A DNA stretch of 23,271 nt from Bacteroidota bacterium (GTDB taxonomy: Bacteria; Bacteroidota; Ignavibacteria; Ignavibacteriales; Ignavibacteriaceae), in the NCBI GenBank assembly GCA_021778375.1, contig JAJYCM010000014.1:1-23271 (forward strand), given 5' to 3'. The position numbers were made by a program, and so were the translations under genes. The notes under the pieces were generated by a model, which saw only the letters and a program-made list of their open reading frames with translations, ran no database searches and was not told where the DNA came from. Shown here piece by piece: positions 15,123 to 23,271 of the stretch. The number at the start of each line of letters is the position of its first letter. The stretch's first letter is position 1.

Positions 15123-16916
15123 ATGGAAAAGAATTTTATAAAATATTGCAAGCTATCATTATTTTCAATCATTGCTTTATTAGTTTTTGCTGCGCCTGTA
15201 ATGCCTCAGATAAACGGACAACAAGAACATGTAAAAATTAAATCCTATTCTTCACTTGATAAGGTAAGGGAAGGCAGTCAATTTCAGATTGCGATAAAAG
15301 CAGATGTTGATGATTCCTGGCATATAAATTCAGATAAACCAAACGAAGATTATTTAATCCCGACGAAAATATCGATAGATACATCGAATGGATTTAAACT
15401 CCTAAGTGTCATTTATCCAAAAGCAAACAATATTAAACTTAACTTTTCGGAGAAACCTCTTTCGGTTTGGGAAGGAGAAATCTTTTTTACAGGCACTGTA
15501 TATGTCCCCCAAAATTTAACACCCGGTAATTATTCGCTTTTAGTAAAATTAGAATATCAGTCTTGCAATAATCAAACTTGTTCTCCTCCAGTCTCGGCTG
15601 AAGATACATTGATCATTAACGTAACAAATTCCAATATAACCTCGGCTTATATCAACCTGGATATTTTTAATAAATTAAATCTCAAAGACGAACCTGAAAT
15701 TAAAAGTGCACAACCTTCCGATGCTATTTCATCAACTTTAGCATCGAGCGGATTATTGTTAAGCTTATTATTTGTTTTTGTAGGGGGGTTAGCACTAAAT
15801 CTTACTCCTTGCGTCTATCCTTTAATCCCGATTACCATCGGCTTCTTTGGCGGTCAAAGCGAGGGAAGTACAAAAAGACTTTTTTTAATGGGCTTATTAT
15901 TCGTAGTAGGAATGGCTCTAACTTATTCGGTAATAGGAGTTGTTACTGCATTGAGCGGTGCCGTATTTGGATCGCTTTTACAAAATATGTGGGTCATTAT
16001 TTCCATTTCATTAATCTTCGTGATTTTATCTTTAAGTATGTTTGGGCTTTATGAAATACAAATGCCAAACAGTTTAGTAGCAAAAGCTGGCGGAGCAAAA
16101 AACGGTTATTATGGTGCATTCTTTATGGGCCTAACTATGGGCATTGTAGCAGCTCCTTGCATCGGTCCTTTTGTGCTTGGACTTGTAACATTTGTCGCAG
16201 CAAAAGGAGATCCTTTTTATGGATTCTTAATGTTCTTTGTTTTAGCTCTCGGATTAGGTTTCCCATATCTTTTACTTGCAATATTTTCTGGAAAGATTAA
16301 AAAACTTCCTCGCTCCGGTGTTTGGATGGAATCCGTAAAACATATTTTCGGATTGATTCTTCTCGGAATGGCTCTTTATTTTATTCTTCCACTTCTGCCG
16401 AAGAATATTTCCGGTTACATTCTTCCGGTATTTTTTATTATTGCTGCGCTTTATATTCTAATTTTTGATAAGTTAGCTAATAATATTAAAGGCTTCAGAA
16501 TTTTTAAGATCACATTTGCAATCATACTAATTGCAGTTGCTGCTTATTCATTAATCCCTGAAAAGAAAAGCTCGATTGAATGGAAATCTTATTCCGATAA
16601 TTCCTTATCGCAAAGTACCTCATTAAACAAAGGGGCAATAATCGATTTCTACGCAGACTGGTGTATACCATGTAAAGAATTAGACGCATCCACTTTTTCC
16701 AATACAAAAGTTATTGAAGAATCTAAAAAATTTATTACACTAAAAGCCAACATGACGAAAACTCTTTCACCTGATGTTGAACAACTGCGGGATAAATATA
16801 AAATTGTCGGAGTTCCCACAATCCTTATTCTCAATTCCGAAGGTAAAGAAATTCAAAGAATAACAGGATTTATCAATGCAAAAGAATTTTCTGAAATGCT
16901 AAAGAAAGTCGAATAA
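15123..16916 (+). CDS. dsbD: DsbD-like thiol:disulfide interchange protein
   Basis: The 597-residue product passes electrons from cytoplasmic thioredoxin across the membrane to periplasmic proteins such as cytochrome c maturation factors or disulfide isomerases. A signal peptide (about residues 1-28, KYCKLSLFSIIALLVFAAPVMP) precedes an alpha domain with a cysteine pair C148/C153 in SCNNQTCSPP. Then comes an eight-helix CcdA-type membrane domain with the redox cysteines C230 (LTPCVYPLIPITIGFFGG) and C346 (AAPCIGPFVLGL). The C-terminal thioredoxin-like domain has FYADWCIPCKEL with C514/C517. All six redox cysteines are present, so it should be active. The gene follows nadE by 29 bp. Confidence 0.94.
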   Translation: MEKNFIKYCKLSLFSIIALLVFAAPVMPQINGQQEHVKIKSYSSLDKVREGSQFQIAIKADVDDSWHINSDKPNEDYLIPTKISIDTSNGFKLLSVIYPKANNIKLNFSEKPLSVWEGEIFFTGTVYVPQNLTPGNYSLLVKLEYQSCNNQTCSPPVSAEDTLIINVTNSNITSAYINLDIFNKLNLKDEPEIKSAQPSDAISSTLASSGLLLSLLFVFVGGLALNLTPCVYPLIPITIGFFGGQSEGSTKRLFLMGLLFVVGMALTYSVIGVVTALSGAVFGSLLQNMWVIISISLIFVILSLSMFGLYEIQMPNSLVAKAGGAKNGYYGAFFMGLTMGIVAAPCIGPFVLGLVTFVAAKGDPFYGFLMFFVLALGLGFPYLLLAIFSGKIKKLPRSGVWMESVKHIFGLILLGMALYFILPLLPKNISGYILPVFFIIAALYILIFDKLANNIKGFRIFKITFAIILIAVAAYSLIPEKKSSIEWKSYSDNSLSQSTSLNKGAIIDFYADWCIPCKELDASTFSNTKVIEESKKFITLKANMTKTLSPDVEQLRDKYKIVGVPTILILNSEGKEIQRITGFINAKEFSEMLKKVE

Positions 16917-16932
16917 ATTATATTCAAGATAA

Positions 16933-16950
16933 GGAAGAGATATCTCTTCC
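16933..16950. repeat. perfect 18-bp palindrome after dsbD
   Basis: GGAAGAGAT is followed at once by its exact reverse complement, 16 bp after the dsbD stop. It may form a 3'-end hairpin that ends or protects the nadE-dsbD transcript, but no T tract follows it, so it is not a standard intrinsic terminator. Confidence 0.5.
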
Positions 16951-16989
16951 AAAATCGAAGTTATCCGTACAATTGACACAAAACCACCC

Positions 16990-17019
16990 GTCATTTCGAC
17001 CGAAGGGAGAAATCCCCTA
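16990..17019 (+). repeat. partial copy of the GTCATTTCGA interspersed repeat
   Basis: GTCATTTCGACCGAAGGGAGAAATCCCC resembles the left half of the palindromic unit at 5542-5576 (GTCATTTCGAAC, a short divergent stretch, then GGAGAAATCCC). The right half with the complementary arms is missing, and no terminal inverted repeats like those of the MITE flank it. It is a decayed or half unit. Confidence 0.7.
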
Positions 17020-17264
17020 ATTAAGCCATATGACCAAAATTGGCATAAACGCATCCTATTTCCTATGTATTTCATAAAAAACCAAAATTGAAGCACACCT
17101 TATTATGTAATCTAATGTCATTGAACACTTGCATCAATATAATTTGCTCTACATTACAAATAGTAAAACTATCTAATATTTTATGTTTACCAGGGAGAAT
17201 TCATTTCATAAATTACCATTATAATTTTAGGATCAAACCGTTTATTATTTCATTGGAGTCAATT
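17020..17264. other. AT-rich region upstream of the broken dehydrogenase gene
   Basis: No credible gene is visible in these 245 bases. An open frame that starts at 17088 merely reads into the signal peptide of the dehydrogenase pseudogene from upstream and has no gene-like features before 17265. A GGAG at 17255-17258 serves as ribosome-binding site for the ATG at 17265. A TATAATTTG-like sequence near 17138 is the best promoter candidate, but it fits only partly. Confidence 0.45.
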
Positions 17265-18394
17265 ATGAAAAAGGTATTTCTTATATACATATTTCTAATT
17301 TTATTTATTCCAATAAATAGATCCTTCACTAAAGACCTGAAAGGTGTAAAAAACCTGGTATTAAACTTCCGCCTAACTTTAAAATAGAAGTTTATGCGAA
17401 GGGGATTAAGGGTGCCCGGTCAATGACATTAAGCCCGGCAGGAATATTATATGTCGGTACGAGAATTGGAAGTGTATATGCCGTCCTTGCTTCAAAGAAA
17501 AATAACAAAGCAGATGAAATAATTACTATTGCAAAAGATTTAAATATGCCCAACGGAGTAGCTTTTCGTAATGGCGCTTTATACGTTGCGGAAATTCACC
17601 GCGTAATTAAATTCCCTAACATTGAAGCCGATCTTCATCATCCGCCAAAGCCTGTAGTTGTAAACGATAATTTCCCAAGCGATCTCCATCACGGATGGAA
17701 ATTTATTCGTTTCGGTCCCGACGGAAAATTGTATATCCCAATAGGCGCACCATGTAATATTTGCGCTGTCAAAAGTCCTTACGCTTCCATTTGGAGAATG
17801 AATCCGGATGAAAGTAATTTGGAAGAATTCGCCTCCGGAATTAGAAATACTGTAGGGTTCGATTGGGATCCGATTACAAAAGTTCTTTGGTTTACTGATA
17901 ACGGTAGAGATATGCTGGGAGACAATTTGCCCCCTGATGAGCTAAATGAAGCCCCACGTAAAGGAATGGACTTTGGCTTTCCTTATGTTTACGGGAATAA
18001 CCTTCCCAACCCGGAATTTGCAAAACAGGATAATAATTTGAATTTGTCTAAATTTACAGAACCCGCACAAGACTTAGGCCCACATGTAGCTTCGCTTGGA
18101 ATGCGTTTCTATACCGAAAAAATGTTCCCAAAGAAATATTGGAATCAAATTTTTATTGCAGAGCATGGTTCGTGGAACAGAACTCATAAAATTGGGTACA
18201 GAGTTACATTAGTTACGCTTGATGCTAATCGAAAGCCTATTAGTTACGAACCTTTTGCCGAGGGTTGGCTGAAAAAAGATTAATCTATTACAGGTAGACC
18301 TGTGGATATTCAAATTATGGCGGATGGCTCAATGCTTGTTTCAGACGATTATGCTAATATTATTTACAGGATAAGTTACTCCAAGAAAGGCTAG
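17265..18394 (+). pseudogene. PQQ-dependent sorbosone/glucose dehydrogenase-like gene, two lesions
   Basis: A beta-propeller secreted dehydrogenase of the glucose/sorbosone dehydrogenase family is recognisable across three segments. The ATG at 17265 (GGAG upstream) opens a signal peptide (MKKVFLIYIFLILFIPINRS). In the A-run at 17348-17353 the frame is lost: one extra A would give KKPGIKLPPNFKIEVYAKG and join the rest. The main part (17423-18280) has LKFPN-type strands, PIGAPCNICAVKSPYASIWRM, VLWFTDNGRDMLGDNLPPDELNE and IAEHGSWNRTHKIGYRV. A TAA at 18281-18283 then interrupts FAEGWLKKD, after which the same frame continues as SITGRPVDIQIMADGSMLVSDDYANIIYRISY to a TAG at 18392. The intact protein would be about 376 residues. 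Two independent lesions favour a real pseudogene over assembly error. The substrate is unknown. Confidence 0.8.
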
Positions 18395-18724
18395 AGCATT
18401 ATCATGAAAGTCAATATTTCACTAATTCATTTGACTTATTCATTATTAAAATTCCCTAATCAAAAAAAAATAATTCCCGATGTTGGGAAAACATATCCAC
18501 GTTGAATCATAAGAATCCATAAATCAAAAATAGTATACTTCAAATTGATGTAAATTTATGTAAATGGAATCTATTTTCGAAGAAAATTGAGGTCTCCATC
18601 TGAAGAAAAACAAAACTCTCATATTTATAACGCTTTTTATCATAAATATAAATTGATTTACAAATGGCACGGTATATGGTTTTAAAGTTGGTAGTTTTAA
18701 TTATCAATTTTTAAGAGACCAAAT
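18395..18724. other. AT-rich leader region before korA
   Basis: These 330 bases contain no credible gene. A short inverted repeat TTCCC/GGGAA (18474-18478 and 18485-18489) lies beside a long A run. The korA ATG has only a weak AGAGA ribosome-binding sequence. Several AT-rich candidates for a -7 element exist (for example TAGTTTTA near 18691) but none has a -33 match at the right spacing. Confidence 0.45.
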
Positions 18725-20572
18725 ATGCCCAAAGAAAAAGAAGTTCAAAGTTTATCTGAAGTTACTGTTCGTTTTGCCGGTGACTCTGGAGATGGAATGC
18801 AGCTTACTGGAAGTCAATTTAGCGATACTACAGCTTTAATGGGGAATGATCTTAGCACTTTGCCAGATTATCCTGCAGAAATTCGTGCGCCAATAGGAAC
18901 TGTTTACGGGGTTAGCGGATTCCAACTTCATTTTAGTAGCACTGACATTCATACCCCGGGTGACAGACCCGATGTGCTTGTTGCTATGAATCCTGCTGCT
19001 GTCAAGAAAAACTTAAGTGAATTAAAACCCGGTGCTACAATTATCGTTAACACTGATGCATTCGATAGAAAAAATCTTCAACTTGCAAAGTATGAAACTA
19101 ATCCGCTTGAAGACGATTCCTATGAAGGGTTTGAAGTTTTTCCGGTTCCGATTGCCTCATTAACTGCTAAAGCACTGGAAGGGTCTTCACTTTCACCTAA
19201 AGAAGTTTCAAGATGCAAAAACTTTTTTGCTCTTGGACTTATGTATTGGCTTTTTGATAGACCTCTCGATCAAACATTAAATTGGATACAAAGAAAGTTT
19301 AGCAAAACACCTGAGTTTGTTGATGCAAATACAAAAGCTTTAACAGCAGGTTATAATTATGGCGAGAATACAGAAATATTTAATACACGGTATTCAATTG
19401 AACCGGCAAAACTTCCAAAAGGGACTTATAGAAGTATTTCTGGTAATGAAGCTACTGCGCTTGGTTTTCTAGCAGCTTCAGTGAAAAGCGGATTGCCTTT
19501 ATTCCTTGGATCATATCCAATAACACCAGCCACTGAAATTTTACAATATTTAAGTAATTATAAAAACTTCGGCGTTAAAACTGTACAGGCTGAAGATGAA
19601 ATTGCGGGGATTACCTCTGCTATTGGTGCCTCCTTTGCCGGTAATCTTGCTATTACAACGACAAGCGGACCTGGCCTTGCATTAAAAACCGAAGCTATCG
19701 GTTTAGCTCTAATGACCGAGTTACCTCTAGTTATTATTGATGTTCAACGTGGTGGACCGAGTACCGGACTACCAACTAAAACAGAGCAAGCTGACCTTCT
19801 TCAAGCAATTTACGGGAGAAATGGTGAAGCACCTGTAGCTGTATTAGCTGCTTCTACTCCAAGCGATTGTTTTACAATGGCAATGGAAGCTTCAAAATTA
19901 GCTATAAAATATATGTCTCCTGTGATTCTTTTAACTGATGGTTATCTTGCTAATGGTTCTGAACCTTGGAAAATTCCTCACGTAAATGAATTACCGGAAA
20001 TTCCGGTTAAGTTTAGAACCGAGAAGGAAGGATTTGCGCCGTATTCAAGAGATGAGAATCTTTCACGCCCATGGGCTAAGCCAGGAACCCCCGGATTAGA
20101 ACATCGAATCGGCGGACTTGAGAAAGCAAATATATCTGGCACTGTAAGCTACGATCCGGATAATCATGACTTGATGATAAATCTTAGAGCCCAAAAAGTT
20201 AAAAATATGGTAAATGATATTCCAGATTTAACAGTTGACGGCGATATGGAAGGCGAATTGCTTGTACTAGGTTGGGGTGGAACTCTCGGAGCAATTAAAG
20301 AAGCAGTAATCAAGGCAAGACAAGCCGGCTATAATGTATCCCAGGCTCACCTTAAATATTTGAACCCTTTACCGAAAAATACAGAATATGTTCTAAAAGG
20401 ATTTAAGAATGTTCTTCTTCCCGAAATAAATCTTGGGCAACTTGCTAAGATATTACGTAGTGAATTTTTAATCCCGATAATACAATTGAATATTATGAGA
20501 GGTCTACCGTTTAGAGTGTCTGACATTGAAGATAAAATTAAAGAAATTCTCGGAGGAAAGAATAATGACTGA
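18725..20572 (+). CDS. korA: 2-oxoacid:ferredoxin oxidoreductase, fused gamma-alpha subunit
   Basis: The 615-residue protein is the large subunit of a CoA-dependent 2-oxoacid:ferredoxin oxidoreductase, most like 2-oxoglutarate synthase KorA. The N-terminal gamma domain (about residues 10-190) has VRFAGDSGDGMQLTG and DYPAEIRAPIGTVYGVSGFQLHFS. The alpha domain starts near residue 237 (SGNEATALGFLAA) and has GSYPITPATEILQYL, QAEDEIAGITSAIGASFAG, TTTSGPGLALKTEAIGLA, DVQRGGPSTGLPTKTEQADL and a C-terminal segment with ELLVLGWGGTLGAIKEA. The catalytic TPP-binding part is in the next gene. It overlaps korB by 8 bp. The enzyme oxidises a 2-oxoacid to acyl-CoA, reducing ferredoxin, or runs in reverse. 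Substrate assignment (2-oxoglutarate versus others) is from family resemblance only. Confidence 0.9.
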   Translation: MPKEKEVQSLSEVTVRFAGDSGDGMQLTGSQFSDTTALMGNDLSTLPDYPAEIRAPIGTVYGVSGFQLHFSSTDIHTPGDRPDVLVAMNPAAVKKNLSELKPGATIIVNTDAFDRKNLQLAKYETNPLEDDSYEGFEVFPVPIASLTAKALEGSSLSPKEVSRCKNFFALGLMYWLFDRPLDQTLNWIQRKFSKTPEFVDANTKALTAGYNYGENTEIFNTRYSIEPAKLPKGTYRSISGNEATALGFLAASVKSGLPLFLGSYPITPATEILQYLSNYKNFGVKTVQAEDEIAGITSAIGASFAGNLAITTTSGPGLALKTEAIGLALMTELPLVIIDVQRGGPSTGLPTKTEQADLLQAIYGRNGEAPVAVLAASTPSDCFTMAMEASKLAIKYMSPVILLTDGYLANGSEPWKIPHVNELPEIPVKFRTEKEGFAPYSRDENLSRPWAKPGTPGLEHRIGGLEKANISGTVSYDPDNHDLMINLRAQKVKNMVNDIPDLTVDGDMEGELLVLGWGGTLGAIKEAVIKARQAGYNVSQAHLKYLNPLPKNTEYVLKGFKNVLLPEINLGQLAKILRSEFLIPIIQLNIMRGLPFRVSDIEDKIKEILGGKNND

Positions 20573-21602
20573 TAAAATAGAAGTTAAAGATTTAAAGATT
20601 ACAGCAAAAGATTTCGCTACTGATCAGGACGTCAGATGGTGTCCGGGATGCGGCGATTATTCAATATTAGCGCAAGTTCAGCGCTCTTTTCCCGACTTAG
20701 TCGGAATTAAAAAGGAAAATATTGTTTGGATTTCCGGTATCGGTTGTTCATCAAGATTCCCATATTACATGAACACTTATGGATTTCACGGAATTCACGG
20801 AAGAGCCCCTGCAATAGCAACCGGAGTAAAGGTTAGTCATCCAGAACTTTCTGTTTGGGTTGCTGCCGGTGACGGCGATTTGCTTAGTATTGGAGGAAAT
20901 CATTTTATTCATACTTGCCGAAGAAATGTTGATCTTAAAATTCTCCTTTTTAATAATAGAATTTATGGATTAACAAAAGGACAGTATTCACCGACTTCTG
21001 AAAAAGGTAAAATCACAAAGACTTCTCCTTACGGAAGCGTGGATTATCCGTTTAATCCTATTTCGCTTGCGCTAGGTTCGGGCGCAACATTTGTCGCTAG
21101 GTCTCTTGATCGAGATACTAAACATCTCCAAGAGATGATTAAACGCGCAGCTGCTCATAAAGGAACAGCCTTCGTAGAGATTTTCCAAAATTGCAGTATC
21201 TTTAACGATGGTGCTTTTGATATTCTTACCGACAAAAAAACAAAAGACGATAATGTGCTTGTTCTTGAACATGGTAAACCAATGATATTTGGAATTAATA
21301 AAAACAAAGGTATTGTAATGGATGGTGCAAAGCCAAAGGCGGTGGAAATTGGTAATGGTAAATTCAGAATTGAAGATGTCATAGTTCATGATGAATTTGA
21401 TGAAAGCCCCGTGCTTGCTACTTTGTTGGCTAATTTAACAGAAGACCCAACAATGCCAACACCGATTGGAGTATTCAGACAAATTACCAAACCTACTTAC
21501 GATGGCGACGTTGAAGCACAGGTAAATACTGTAACAAATAAAAAAGGAAAGGGCGACCTTGAAAAAGTGTTATTTGCCGGCAACACCTGGCAGGTAAATT
21601 AA
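20565..21602 (+). CDS. korB: 2-oxoacid:ferredoxin oxidoreductase beta subunit
   Basis: The 345-residue subunit binds thiamine pyrophosphate and one [4Fe-4S] cluster. Likely cluster ligands are C26 and C29 (RWCPGCGDYS), C61 (GIGCSS) and C210 (FQNCSIFND). The TPP motif runs from GDGD (102-105) to NNRIYGLTKGQ (from 130). The start is the ATG at 20565, with GGAGG at 20552-20556 eight bases upstream; an in-frame TTG at 20526 lies inside korA and has no such site. Translational coupling with korA through the 8-bp overlap ensures equal amounts of the two subunits. A strong terminator follows, so korA-korB is a complete transcription unit separate from the following korA-like gene. Confidence 0.93.
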   Translation: MTDKIEVKDLKITAKDFATDQDVRWCPGCGDYSILAQVQRSFPDLVGIKKENIVWISGIGCSSRFPYYMNTYGFHGIHGRAPAIATGVKVSHPELSVWVAAGDGDLLSIGGNHFIHTCRRNVDLKILLFNNRIYGLTKGQYSPTSEKGKITKTSPYGSVDYPFNPISLALGSGATFVARSLDRDTKHLQEMIKRAAAHKGTAFVEIFQNCSIFNDGAFDILTDKKTKDDNVLVLEHGKPMIFGINKNKGIVMDGAKPKAVEIGNGKFRIEDVIVHDEFDESPVLATLLANLTEDPTMPTPIGVFRQITKPTYDGDVEAQVNTVTNKKGKGDLEKVLFAGNTWQVN

Positions 21603-21633
21603 TTTTTCCCTCCTTCTTTAATTTTCTTCTATT

Positions 21634-21669
21634 AAAGGAACAAGCTCTTTAAAGCTTGTTCCTTTTTTT
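21634..21669 (+). terminator. rho-independent terminator after korB
   Basis: A 13-bp perfect stem (21634-21646 with 21653-21665, core GGAACAAGCT/AGCTTGTTCC) with a 6-nt loop is followed by an uninterrupted run of seven T residues (21663-21669). It lies 31 bp after the korB stop and is the strongest terminator in the window. Confidence 0.92.
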
Positions 21670-21725
21670 ATGTAAAACATCTCACACTATTTTATATTAA
21701 AATTTGTTTAACTTTCTAATTACAA

Positions 21726-21775
21726 AAAGGTTTCTGTAAATAAACCTTTCAACTTCAAGATTGCGGATCAATCTT
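21726..21775. repeat. two short inverted repeats in the leader of the second korA
   Basis: AAAGGTTT (21726-21733) is the inverse of AAACCTTT (21742-21749), with an 8-nt spacer. AAGATTG (21757-21763) is the inverse of CAATCTT (21769-21775), with a 5-nt spacer. Both lie between the korB terminator and the next start codon, where a promoter and operator are expected. They may be protein-binding sites or small leader hairpins; chance cannot be excluded in AT-rich DNA. Confidence 0.35.
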
Positions 21776-21816
21776 AAGCTAAAATTTATACTTAAAATGA
21801 AGGATAAAGAATATCT

Positions 21817-23271
21817 ATGAAAATGGAAAAAGAAATCCTTGAACTTTCGGACGTTACGGTTCGATTTGCAGGAGATTCAGGTGACGGTATGCAATTAACC
21901 GGAATGCAATTTACTAATACAACTGCTCTTGTAGGGAATGACTTAAGTACGCTACCGGATTACCCAGCCGAAATACGTGCACCAATAGGAACTACCTATG
22001 GAGTAAGCGGATTTCAGTTGCACTTTAGCAGCAGGGATATTCAAACACCGGGCGATTCGCCGGATGTTTTATTAGCTATGAATCCTGCCGCATTGAAAGT
22101 CAATGTTAAAGATCTGAAACATAATGCCTTTATAATTATAAATATTAATGCTTTTGATTCAAAAAATCTAAAACTTGCCGGATATGAAACTAATCCTTTG
22201 GAAGACGGAAGTTTAGAAGGCTACAATGTAATCCAGGTTCCCTTGAGTAAGCTGACAAATAAAGCCCTTGAAGATAGCGGTCTTTCGGCTAAGGAAATTG
22301 GAAGATGCAAAAACTTTTTTGCTCTCGGCATGATGTACTGGTTATATAGTCGCCCTTTTGAACCCACATTAAAATGGATAAAAGATAAATTTAAGGACTC
22401 ACCGCTGATTGGATCAGCTAATGAAAAAGCTTTAATGGCTGGATATTATTTTGGAGAGAACACCGAATTATTTACTACTCGTTATCAAGTTGAACCGGCA
22501 AAACTTCCCAAAGGAGTTTACAGAAATATTTCTGGTAATGAAGCATTGGCAATAGGATTTGTAACTGCATCCGTGAAATCTGGCTTGCCATTGTTCCTTG
22601 GTTCTTATCCTATAACACCTGCATCTGATATTTTGCACGAGCTAAGCAAACATAAAAATTTTGGAGTTAGAACTTTTCAGGCTGAAGATGAAATTGCAGC
22701 AATAACAGCATCGATAGGCGCCGCATTTACTGGGGCATTAGCAATCACTACAACAAGCGGACCCGGTTTAGCATTAAAAACCGAAGCCGTTGGTTTAGCT
22801 GTAATGACTGAGCTGCCCATAATTATTATTGATGTTCAACGCGGTGGACCAAGTACTGGGCTTCCTACAAAAACTGAGCAATCGGATTTGCAGCAAGCAA
22901 TCAACGGTAGGAACGGAGAAGCTCCGGTTGTAGTCATTGCTCCGTCAACACCTGCCGAATGTTTTAACATGGCATTGGAAGCAGCACGCCTTGCTACAAA
23001 ATATATGGTTCCAGTACTTTATCTATCGGACGGGTATATTGCTAATGGTTCTGAGCCGTGGTTAATTCCTAACCCCGAGGAAATACCTGAAATAAAAGTG
23101 AAATTTAGAACTGAAAAGGAAGGCTTTGCACCCTACCTAAGAGATGAAAATTTAACTCGTCCATGGGCGCTGCCAGGGACTCCTGGGTTAGAACATCGAT
23201 TAGGTGGTTTAGAAAAGGCAAATATTAGTGGCAATGTTAGCTATGATCCAGAAAATCATGAATTCATGGTT
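21817..23271 (+). CDS. korA: second 2-oxoacid:ferredoxin oxidoreductase gamma-alpha subunit, 5' part only
   Basis: The frame is open from the ATG at 21817 to the window end (485 residues, no stop). It is a close paralogue of the upstream gamma-alpha subunit, aligning without large gaps: VRFAGDSGDGMQLTG, TLPDYPAEIRAPIGTTYGVSGFQLHFSS, RCKNFFALGMMYWLY, FLGSYPITPASDILHELS, TTTSGPGLALKTEAVGLA, DVQRGGPSTGLPTKTEQSDLQQ and EPWLIP are shared or nearly so. By eye about 70% of residues match over the first 240 positions. About 130 residues of the C-terminus are missing beyond the edge. An AAGGA lies about 12 nt before the ATG; an in-frame ATG at 21823 is an alternative start. A beta subunit presumably follows outside the window. 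Confidence 0.9.
   Translation, partial: MKMEKEILELSDVTVRFAGDSGDGMQLTGMQFTNTTALVGNDLSTLPDYPAEIRAPIGTTYGVSGFQLHFSSRDIQTPGDSPDVLLAMNPAALKVNVKDLKHNAFIIININAFDSKNLKLAGYETNPLEDGSLEGYNVIQVPLSKLTNKALEDSGLSAKEIGRCKNFFALGMMYWLYSRPFEPTLKWIKDKFKDSPLIGSANEKALMAGYYFGENTELFTTRYQVEPAKLPKGVYRNISGNEALAIGFVTASVKSGLPLFLGSYPITPASDILHELSKHKNFGVRTFQAEDEIAAITASIGAAFTGALAITTTSGPGLALKTEAVGLAVMTELPIIIIDVQRGGPSTGLPTKTEQSDLQQAINGRNGEAPVVVIAPSTPAECFNMALEAARLATKYMVPVLYLSDGYIANGSEPWLIPNPEEIPEIKVKFRTEKEGFAPYLRDENLTRPWALPGTPGLEHRLGGLEKANISGNVSYDPENHEFMV

Noticed and set aside
17088..17387. A 99-codon open frame on the plus strand
   Set aside because: The part before 17265 is unlike coding sequence. From 17265 on it is the signal peptide and first residues of the broken dehydrogenase, so it is not a separate gene.
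18474..18489. TTCCC/GGGAA hairpin beside an A run, resembling a minus-strand terminator
   Set aside because: The stem is 5 bp and no minus-strand gene lies upstream of it, so it is probably chance in AT-rich DNA or a relic.
18653..18700. Possible korA promoter (TTG, 19 nt, TATGGTTT)
   Set aside because: The -7 element matches the TAnnTTTG pattern at only 6 of 8 positions, too weak to call.
21072..21389. Minus-strand open frame of about 105 codons inside korB
   Set aside because: It is fully antisense to a well-conserved gene and its translation shows no domain or start signal; it is a shadow frame.

Overview
The window is a low-GC bacterial chromosome segment that most resembles the Ignavibacteria/Chlorobi side of the Bacteroidota. 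This is an inference from several things seen together: the AT-rich composition, two promoters of the Bacteroidota type (TTG/TTTG, 20 bp, TAnnTTTG), a DsbD-type reductase, a gamma/alpha-fused 2-oxoacid:ferredoxin oxidoreductase next to its beta subunit, and a citrate-transporter-like Na+/H+ antiporter inside the complex I operon. There is no rRNA or marker gene to fix the taxon.

Layout. (1) 1-5465, plus strand: the 3' end of a complex I (nuo) operon, nuoL (partial)-nuoM-NhaD-like antiporter-small unknown gene-nuoN, packed with almost no spacing. (2) 5466-6055: a non-coding stretch with a 259-bp MITE-like element with terminal inverted repeats and a 4-bp direct repeat (TTAG), then featureless AT-rich DNA. 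(3) 6023-6338, minus: a tRNA-Gly/tRNA-Cys pair with its own promoter, an intervening terminator-like palindrome and a final terminator. (4) 6355-6873, minus: a UPF0316 membrane protein. (5) 6971-11723, plus: a tight cluster pcm-miaA-AtuA-like-AtuA C-terminal-like-prfB-MGMT family, with prfB read through a classical +1 frameshift. (6) 11774-13170, minus: an envelope-stress-like pair, PspC-domain protein and LiaF-like protein, converging on the MGMT gene at a shared hairpin. (7) 13403-16916, plus: glutamine-dependent NAD+ synthetase and a DsbD-like thiol:disulfide reductase behind a good promoter. (8) 16917-18724: an intergenic region with a fragment of the repeat found in the MITE, then a sorbosone/glucose dehydrogenase gene broken by one frameshift and one in-frame stop. 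(9) 18725-23271, plus: korA-korB, a strong terminator, and a second, closely related korA that runs off the window.

How they fit together: the nuo genes with the antiporter form a proton/sodium-coupling module of the respiratory chain. The korAB-type enzymes exchange electrons between 2-oxoacids and ferredoxin, so they link central carbon metabolism to the electron-transfer system. The middle cluster is translation and macromolecule maintenance (tRNA modification, peptide release, protein and DNA repair) plus an uncharacterised AtuA-like pair.

I did not find a clear new defence, mobile or biosynthetic system. The best leads are the antiporter and unknown gene inserted in the nuo operon, the AtuA-like pair inside a translation-related operon, the MITE with its nested palindromic repeat, and the tandem korA paralogues.
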